This document shows positions 1 through 5,019 of a stretch of DNA of 6,526 nucleotides, in pieces. Below the pieces are notes generated by a model. The model was not told where the DNA came from. It made no database searches and saw only the letters and a program-made list of their open reading frames with translations. Numbering within the stretch: the first letter of the stretch is position 1; each line of letters starts with the position of its first letter. The stretch is from Alphaproteobacteria bacterium UBA7488 (GTDB taxonomy: Bacteria; Pseudomonadota; Alphaproteobacteria; CAAHEQ01; UBA3637), in the NCBI GenBank assembly GCA_002477185.1, contig DLOI01000064.1, forward strand, positions 1 to 6,526. The letters are read 5' to 3'. The position numbers and the translations under genes are program-made.

Positions 1-1862
1 AGGCCTTTAATCATACCTATGACCAAGCGGCTCATCAACATGCTGATGCACGTATCCATGGCCAAGGCATCAATTATAAATTGGATTATAACGAAACCCA
101 ATTAAACAATGCATTGGATCAAATCCGCACAATCGGTTCTGATTATCCGCAAATGAACAGTGCAGCCGGTCAAAGCAATGCCGAAATTTTGATGTACAAA
201 TTAAATCAAGTTGACCAATTGCTTGCTCCGGATACAGACATTGTGACACCCGAAGGCCGTGTTGAAGCTCAAGCTTTGTATGGGCACAAAATGCCGGACG
301 GCAGTTGGTACGGCCCACATGATTTGCGGGCGGATTTATTGGCCGGTAAAGATGTCGACCCGCAAATTGCGGCAGAAATCTTTGCTAAAATCGAACCTCA
401 TATTGATGCCACGGGACACCATATCGGCGATATTCATAACTTTAAGGAAGCCGGTACATGGTCATACCGTCAAACGGGTGTTGGCGGATATAGTGAAGAT
501 TTGGTACCTCCTTCAAATCCTGAATTTGACGGCGTATATGGTCATTTGGACGAAAGCGGTATCCCGCCCGTAACAGATGATATTAATCAAGGTGTTCATA
601 TTGTATCCAATCAAAATGACACACAAGATATACCTGTGCCGCCCGTGACAAATGTCAATGATGGTCAAGGCACCCCTGTTGCACCTATTGCCGGCGTTGA
701 ACAAAACGGGTCTCAAACACCGTCTGATGTTGTTCAAGACGCAAATAGCCCGAAAGGGGCGCCGTTTGTTCCGTACATTCCGTACGATAAACCCTATATG
801 TCTAAAATCCGCCGTACATTAAATGACAGAATCGGCGCTTGGATGGGACCGATTAAACGGGCTTTGCGCATTAAAGAGGATATCAATCCCAAACAAGGCG
901 AAAAAGGCACTTCTACCCAAATACCCCCAAAGCCGCAAGTTGACGTCAAGCATCCGTCCGCTTATACGGTTCACGGCGGTGGCGATATCAGTGTTCCAAA
1001 AGAAACACATATAACAAAAAGCCAGGGTACAAATGCTACAGCGGTCAGTGGGAAATATGCCGACAATGCGGCAAGCAAACAAAGCACGCCGGCGGGCAAA
1101 GTTCCTCAAGGCCCAGGGCCGAAGCGTTTGGTTATTCAAGAATCTGATTTACCAAAAGATCCGTATTTCAACATTTCACCCATCAGTGAAAATGTCGAAC
1201 GCGATGTAAATGGCGCTTGGGTTGCGGATTTCAGAGAGGGTGCCCCGAAAATTAACCGCACGGTCAAGACGGCAAATGCGGACTATGTAACGGGTAAATT
1301 GCCCAATACACCGACGAAAGGCGAAATCCAACCGACCATCATGCCGATGGGTATGGCAAAAAAACCTGCGGATAAAGAACGGCTTGGCAATCGAGAAGAA
1401 TTGCCCGAACCACGCAAAGGATTGCCGGAACCGCAAGCAATCCGTTTGGGTACCCGGCAAGTCAGTAATGAAACCATTTTGATGGACACGCAAGAACAAC
1501 AAGATGCTTTCAAACGTCAAATGATGGATGGGAATGTCCCCAAACATATCCGTGCGGTTTTGGAACAACGGGCGCGCGATGCTCATAAGGCTCAAATGCT
1601 CTTGGAAAACAAGGAAGAAAAAGCCAAATTGACGCTTGAGCAAGCAAAAGCGTTATTAAATAAATATCGTGATGTGACAACTGCCGTAGATGGCATGAAA
1701 CAAACGACCGTTACGCAAAATACATCTGGCAGCAACGTGGATTTAAAAATTAAATCACGTCAGCAACAGCCCAAAACACAAAGCGGCAATAACGGTATAG
1801 CCAATGATGCAAATGCGAATGTTTGGAAACATTTGGCACAAAAGAAACACAAAGAGCCATAA
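1..1862 (+). CDS. 3' part of a large cysteine-free, low-complexity protein of unknown function (5' end outside window)
   Basis: I do not recognise this protein. The frame is open from base 3 to the TAA at 1860-1862, giving 619 visible residues. A TTG at 81 could be read as a start, but it has no ribosome binding site and the frame continues upstream with ordinary protein-like sequence (AFNHTYDQAAHQHADARIHG), so the gene is truncated by the window edge. Numbering from the TTG: residues 1-135 look compact and acidic (DGSWYGPHDL, HHIGDIHNF). Residues 160-235 are Pro/Asn/Asp-rich with three loose PVxPV-type repeats. Residues 240-266 form a basic, probably amphipathic helix (SKIRRTLNDRIGAWMG). Residues 270-455 look disordered, with a LPEPxxxLPEP duplication at 441-451. 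Residues 470-540 are charged and helical, possibly coiled coil. No Cys occurs and no membrane segment is visible. The first 230 residues are strongly acidic and the rest net basic. A terminator follows. It could be a secreted, surface or scaffold protein; that is inference. Confidence 0.85.
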   Translation, partial: AFNHTYDQAAHQHADARIHGQGINYKLDYNETQLNNALDQIRTIGSDYPQMNSAAGQSNAEILMYKLNQVDQLLAPDTDIVTPEGRVEAQALYGHKMPDGSWYGPHDLRADLLAGKDVDPQIAAEIFAKIEPHIDATGHHIGDIHNFKEAGTWSYRQTGVGGYSEDLVPPSNPEFDGVYGHLDESGIPPVTDDINQGVHIVSNQNDTQDIPVPPVTNVNDGQGTPVAPIAGVEQNGSQTPSDVVQDANSPKGAPFVPYIPYDKPYMSKIRRTLNDRIGAWMGPIKRALRIKEDINPKQGEKGTSTQIPPKPQVDVKHPSAYTVHGGGDISVPKETHITKSQGTNATAVSGKYADNAASKQSTPAGKVPQGPGPKRLVIQESDLPKDPYFNISPISENVERDVNGAWVADFREGAPKINRTVKTANADYVTGKLPNTPTKGEIQPTIMPMGMAKKPADKERLGNREELPEPRKGLPEPQAIRLGTRQVSNETILMDTQEQQDAFKRQMMDGNVPKHIRAVLEQRARDAHKAQMLLENKEEKAKLTLEQAKALLNKYRDVTTAVDGMKQTTVTQNTSGSNVDLKIKSRQQQPKTQSGNNGIANDANANVWKHLAQKKHKEP

Positions 1863-1883
1863 ACGAAATGTGTGATTGATAGG

Positions 1884-1910
1884 AAGCCTCGGGTAAAACC
1901 GGGGCTTTTT
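1884..1910 (+). terminator. Rho-independent terminator after the left-edge gene
   Basis: A nine-base stem (AAGCCTCGG at 1884-1892 with CCGGGGCTT at 1899-1907, one G-T wobble) encloses a GTAAAA loop and runs into a T-rich tail (TTTTTATTTT). It lies 21 bases past the stop codon at 1862, in the correct orientation to end that transcript. It also separates it from the xth gene, which therefore probably has its own promoter. Confidence 0.9.
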
Positions 1911-1955
1911 ATTTTCGGATAAAAACACACATTGTCGTTATATGTCAAATCTGAA

Positions 1956-2030
1956 ATGTAAAAATACCGGGGTTTTCTTTATTCGCTTCTCACATTTAGA
2001 CTTTACATACTCCATCGAATATGTAAAAAT
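1956..2030. repeat. Short direct repeat ATGTAAAAAT with an inverted copy between
   Basis: The ten bases ATGTAAAAAT occur at 1956-1965 and again at 2021-2030. Between them TTTACATA (2002-2009) is the exact inverse of TATGTAAA (2020-2027), giving an 8-base stem with a 10-base loop. The element lies in the 293-base gap between the left-edge gene and xth, upstream of the region where an xth promoter should be. It could be an operator cluster or an RNA hairpin. The sequence is AT-rich, so chance is a real alternative. Confidence 0.35.
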
Positions 2031-2141
2031 GAAACCGATTCGTATTTGTTTACTCGCTCATGCAAGTTTGGCAAATCATTTAAGATATGCAAACGCAAGA
2101 CTTTGCCGAGTAGTACTTGCACAATGATTTATATTCATAAA

Positions 2142-2149
2142 AGGGGAAG
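2142..2149 (+). promoter_or_regulatory. Ribosome binding site of xth
   Basis: AGGGGAAG sits six bases before the ATG at 2156 and is the only purine-rich Shine-Dalgarno match nearby, which supports that ATG as the start. I could not find a convincing -35/-10 pair in the preceding 150 bases. TTGCCG at 2103 followed by AT-rich sequence around 2126-2135 is only a weak candidate. Confidence 0.75.
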
Positions 2150-2155
2150 AATTAA

Positions 2156-2947
2156 ATGAAAATTATGTCTTGGAATGTTGCTTCAATTCGCGCACGGATG
2201 GAGGCGCTTAAAAAAGTTTTGTCGACATGGAATCCCGATATTGTCATGTTGCAGGAAATCAAGGCAACCGACGAACAATTCCCATTTTTGGATTTAAAAT
2301 CTTTAGGGTTTCATGCGTACATTTCGGGACAGAAAGCCTATAACGGCGTCGCGTTATTATCCAAGGACCCTCTTAGCAATGTGATAACTGCCCTGCCCGG
2401 CTTTGTGGAAGATGCCGACGTTCAGGCTCGTTTTATTGAAGGGCAAACCGAAAGCGGCGCTCATGTGATTTGCGTTTATGTGCCAAACGGCAATCCGCCG
2501 ATGAAAGACCCGGCCGATACGTCCAGATTGGCCTATAAGCTTAAATGGATGGCGGCGCTAACGGTGCATATCCAAGGATTGTTGAAAGCGGGCGTTCCGG
2601 TTATTTTGGGCGGGGATTTTAACGTCATTGAACGCGACGGCGATGTGTATAATCCCGATTTGTACCGCGACAATGCATTAATGGTACCATCCGTGCGCGC
2701 AAAATTTGCCGATTTAAATGCTTTGGCGTTACATAATACAATACGCGCTTTGCACCCCGAAAACGGCCTTTATTCATTTTGGGACTTTCAAATGGGTGCT
2801 TGGCGACGCAACCATGGGATGTTATTGGACCATTTGTTTGTTTCCGATGATTTAAAAGCGCATGTAGCCGATGCCGGTATTTTAAAAGAAGTGCGCGGTT
2901 GGGAAAAAACGTCCGACCATGTGCCGATTTGGTGCGAATTAAAATAA
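2156..2947 (+). CDS. xth: Exodeoxyribonuclease III / class II AP endonuclease
   Basis: This is a cytoplasmic DNA repair enzyme of the ExoIII branch of the endonuclease/exonuclease/phosphatase superfamily. Family members cut 5' of abasic sites, trim blocked 3' ends and act as a Mg-dependent 3'-5' exonuclease in base excision repair. The 263 residues match the usual length (about 255-270) and the whole fold is present. Visible active-site residues are N7 (SWNV), E34 (MLQEIK), Y108 (VYVP), D154 and N156 (GGDFNV), D225-H226 (LLDHLF), and D254-H255 (TSDHVP). YNGVALLSK (62-70) and FWDFQMGAWRRNHG (208-221) are further family signatures. One oddity is that the normally GxRxDH-like segment reads GMLLDHLF here, so the usual Arg is Leu. 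The start is set by a good ribosome binding site. The gene stands alone: a terminator lies upstream and a convergent transporter gene begins 40 bases after the stop. No clear hairpin terminator follows. Confidence 0.95.
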   Translation: MKIMSWNVASIRARMEALKKVLSTWNPDIVMLQEIKATDEQFPFLDLKSLGFHAYISGQKAYNGVALLSKDPLSNVITALPGFVEDADVQARFIEGQTESGAHVICVYVPNGNPPMKDPADTSRLAYKLKWMAALTVHIQGLLKAGVPVILGGDFNVIERDGDVYNPDLYRDNALMVPSVRAKFADLNALALHNTIRALHPENGLYSFWDFQMGAWRRNHGMLLDHLFVSDDLKAHVADAGILKEVRGWEKTSDHVPIWCELK

Positions 2948-2987
2948 TTTTAAGGTTTATTTTAACCAATTGAAAAAGATACAAGTT

Positions 2988-4187
2988 TTATTTATTTTTT
3001 ATGTCGGACACGAAATTCTTAAGCGGCACAAAAGCAAATGAAAATAAAATCATAAAGATAATCATATTTGTTTGCAATGAATTTTGGTCTAAAATAAATT
3101 TCGACAGTATGAGGCATATGGCGCTTAATAACCTGCCCCACATGGAATTTATTGATGCGAAAGTTGCCCGCTCGGAAGAAGAAGATTTTTCATGAATATG
3201 TGATATGGCGCTGATTAAAAAAGCGACTTGGAATCCTATCATCAAGCATATGAAAACCAACAGCGGTATGCTCACGTAAACGTTTGTCGTATGCGTCAAG
3301 GCAATTGCGGCAATAAATGACACAATAAAACCGCCATAGGACAAATAGCCCAATTTTTTAAGTTTCAGTGCTCGAGTCAGTTTATGGGCAAAAAATGACC
3401 CCGACGCACGCGCCAAATGATTAATAAAAAACACGACGCCGAATAAAAAAACCGGAACTAATGCAAGTTTCATCAACGGTTGCATGCTCCACATAAAAAT
3501 TTGATAAGCTGCCGTTAAAAAGCCCGAAAAAATCATTAAGTTTTTAATAGGACGTTGTTTAAATGATTTTCGGATAATGTATGTTAAATCATGACATCTT
3601 TGAGGCAGCGTGCGAATTTGTCTTTTAGTTTTAGGCAGTTCGGGCAGCAAAAACAAAAGCATTGTTGACAGTGCCACATATATCATTGTAATTAAAATAA
3701 CCGTATCGGCACCATATAAGTCAAACAGATAAGCTCCGGCCAACGATGAAACGGACGTGCCCAACGACACATAGAAATACAAACGCCCGTAGCGTTTAAG
3801 CATTTTAAGGGTTTTGCCGTTCATTTTCAGCAATTCATAAATATAAGAATCCGCCGTGCCGACAAAGGTCGAAATGACAACGGCATAAAGCGCTTCTCCC
3901 AAAAAAATAATCCAATAACTTGGGAAAAAATACAATAGGGCAAACCTTAAAAACAGAAAAGTTCCCGAAAAAATGAGGACTTTTTTCTTGGAATAAATAT
4001 CAGCCAAATAACCGCAAGGCACATCAAGCAGCAGGCATAACAAAGCACTTAAGCCTTGTAACAAAAAGAAATCGCCGACCGTTATGCCGTATTGTTGATA
4101 AAACAAAAACAAGACGGGCAGCAAAAACAAATGGCTGCGCAAAAAAACCGAAAAATTTAACAGTTTTAAGGTACCGGAAAGGGACAT
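2988..4187 (-). CDS. Major Facilitator Superfamily transporter, 12 membrane helices, substrate unknown
   Basis: This is an inner-membrane secondary transporter of 399 residues, the normal size for a 12-helix MFS protein. Hydrophobic stretches suitable for helices lie near 15-30, 40-60, 69-88, 91-112, 136-155, 162-182, 214-232, 241-258, 278-298, 303-327, 342-364 and 373-389, with a basic central loop at 183-212 between the two six-helix halves. The MFS motif A lies between helices 2 and 3 (DVPCGYLADIYSKKK, 55-69). ERATFASINSMWGRL (339-353) matches the conserved RAT..S motif before helix 11 seen in many bacterial drug and metabolite exporters. Nothing in the sequence fixes the substrate; drug or metabolite efflux is only the commonest role of relatives. 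The ATG at 4187-4185 is preceded on the minus strand by TAAAGG and a good promoter. The gene is divergent from dps and convergent with xth. Confidence 0.9.
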   Translation of the reverse strand: MSLSGTLKLLNFSVFLRSHLFLLPVLFLFYQQYGITVGDFFLLQGLSALLCLLLDVPCGYLADIYSKKKVLIFSGTFLFLRFALLYFFPSYWIIFLGEALYAVVISTFVGTADSYIYELLKMNGKTLKMLKRYGRLYFYVSLGTSVSSLAGAYLFDLYGADTVILITMIYVALSTMLLFLLPELPKTKRQIRTLPQRCHDLTYIIRKSFKQRPIKNLMIFSGFLTAAYQIFMWSMQPLMKLALVPVFLFGVVFFINHLARASGSFFAHKLTRALKLKKLGYLSYGGFIVSFIAAIALTHTTNVYVSIPLLVFICLMIGFQVAFLISAISHIHEKSSSSERATFASINSMWGRLLSAICLILSKFILDQNSLQTNMIIFMILFSFAFVPLKNFVSDIKNK

Positions 4188-4217
4188 TTTATCAAACCTT
4201 TACAAGAAATTTTTTTT

Positions 4218-4246
4218 ACTATAAGCAAAAAGAGTTCAAATGTCCA
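4218..4246 (-). promoter_or_regulatory. Sigma70-type promoter of the MFS gene
   Basis: On the minus strand, TGGACA (plus 4241-4246) and TATAGT (plus 4218-4223) each match consensus at five of six positions and are separated by exactly 17 bases. Transcription would begin near 4211, leaving a leader of about 25 bases with a TAAAGG ribosome binding site before the ATG at 4187. Confidence 0.7.
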
Positions 4247-4265
4247 GCCCAAAATCTTAATCAAC

Positions 4266-4286
4266 TATATATAAAAGACCATGGTC
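4266..4286 (+). promoter_or_regulatory. Possible -10 region and palindromic operator upstream of dps
   Basis: CTATATATAA at 4265-4274 is the best -10-like sequence before dps, with no recognisable -35 at the right distance. Four bases on, GACCATGGTC (4277-4286) is a perfect 10-base palindrome, roughly where transcription would start. That is a plausible operator position, and dps genes are commonly controlled by peroxide, iron or stationary-phase regulators. The match to any named regulator's site is not established. Confidence 0.3.
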
Positions 4287-4358
4287 GTTATTTTGAACAA
4301 GATGCCTTGCTTTTATCGGCAACGCACCTATATGAAGTTATGGAAGTAGCAGTTAAAA

Positions 4359-4365
4359 AAGGAGG
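4359..4365 (+). promoter_or_regulatory. Strong ribosome binding site of dps
   Basis: AAGGAGG five bases before the ATG at 4371 is a near-perfect Shine-Dalgarno sequence, suggesting high translation. It decides the start in favour of 4371 over the internal ATG at codon 16 (4416), which has no such sequence, so the lysine-rich N-terminal tail is real. Confidence 0.9.
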
Positions 4366-4370
4366 AAATC

Positions 4371-4925
4371 ATGAAAAAAGATAATCAAAAAACAAATTCG
4401 GGTAAAAAAACAGATATGGAAATTCCGACTAAAATCAAAACGCAAGAAAACAATACTTTGCATTACACGCGCAATGATACGGACGAAAAGGTCAAAAAAG
4501 AAACAGTCAAAACGCTTAACCATTTGTTGGCTGAATTTTTGGATTTAGCTTTGGCAACCAAACAAGCTCACTGGAACATGCGTGGTCCGAATTTCATTGG
4601 TGTTCATGAGATGTTAGACCCGTTCAATGAAAAATTATTGGATTATTCAGATATGATTGCCGAACGTATCGTGCAATTAGGCGGCGTGGCGTATGGTACC
4701 AGCCAAATTATTCCGGGGGAAACAAATTTAAAACCTTACCCGACAAATATTGTCAACGTGATGGATCATTTGAACGAATTGGCCGACCGTTATGCAGCAT
4801 TATCCAACAGCGTGCGTAAAGCCATTGATGAAGAATTAGCCGATGAAAGTTCAATCAATATTTTAGAAGATGCATCGGATGATTTGGATAAATACTTGTG
4901 GTTTATCGAAGCGCATTTCGGTTAA
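4371..4925 (+). CDS. dps: Dps-family DNA-binding, iron-storing ferritin-like protein
   Basis: Dps proteins form 12-subunit cages that oxidise Fe(II), usually with hydrogen peroxide, store the iron and often coat DNA under stress. The ferritin-like four-helix domain covers about residues 40-184. The intersubunit ferroxidase site is complete: H67 and W68 ([10 protein letters not shown]), H79 and D83 (HEMLD), D94 and E98 (DMIAERI). These have the same spacing (12, 4, 11, 4) as H51, H63, D67, D78 and E82 of E. coli Dps. The C-terminus ([14 protein letters not shown]) also matches the family. At 184 residues it is about 17 longer than E. coli Dps; the extra length is an N-terminal hydrophilic tail with seven lysines in the first 23 residues, of the kind that mediates DNA binding in E. 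coli Dps. It is a single-gene unit, divergent from the MFS gene and closed by a strong terminator. Confidence 0.96.
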   Translation: MKKDNQKTNSGKKTDMEIPTKIKTQENNTLHYTRNDTDEKVKKETVKTLNHLLAEFLDLALATKQAHWNMRGPNFIGVHEMLDPFNEKLLDYSDMIAERIVQLGGVAYGTSQIIPGETNLKPYPTNIVNVMDHLNELADRYAALSNSVRKAIDEELADESSINILEDASDDLDKYLWFIEAHFG

Positions 4926-4958
4926 AATCCGGCCACTAGGAATATTTTATTACACCAT

Positions 4959-4991
4959 AAATAACCCTCTTTAAAAGAGGGTTATTTTTTT
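4959..4991. terminator. Hairpin terminator between convergent dps and DUF4105 genes
   Basis: A perfect 14-base inverted repeat (AAATAACCCTCTTT at 4959-4972, AAAGAGGGTTATTT at 4974-4987) with the stable core CCCTC/GAGGG is followed on the plus strand by a run of seven Ts ending at 4991. It lies 33 bases after the dps stop and terminates dps well. On the minus strand the stem is preceded by only a short A-rich stretch, so it may also serve the converging gene, less strongly. Confidence 0.92.
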
Positions 4992-5019
4992 AAGCACTTT
5001 ATAAACGAAGAAAGTGGCA

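Noticed and set aside
81..83. TTG as the start of the left-edge gene
   Set aside because: There is no ribosome binding site and the frame continues upstream to base 3, so the gene is better read as truncated by the window.
1176..1643. 155-codon minus-strand frame
   Set aside because: It lies entirely antisense to the left-edge gene, and its Phe/Arg-rich composition is typical of a shadow frame.
1942..2127. 61-codon plus-strand frame before xth
   Set aside because: It has no ribosome binding site, a low-quality composition, and overlaps the repeat-rich intergenic stretch; I see no family resemblance.
2041..2155. LexA-type damage box or clear sigma70 promoter before xth
   Set aside because: No GTTC-N7-GTTC repeat is present, and the best -35 candidate (TTGCCG at 2103) lacks a good -10 at 16-18 bases.
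2625..2984. 119-codon minus-strand frame
   Set aside because: It is antisense to the conserved catalytic half of xth and has no recognisable domain or ribosome binding site.
2948..2987. Possible terminator between convergent xth and MFS genes
   Set aside because: The only hairpin is GGTT/AACC with an AT-rich surround, too weak to call.
3001..3195. 64-codon plus-strand frame
   Set aside because: It is antisense to the C-terminal helices of the MFS transporter and has no supporting ribosome binding site.
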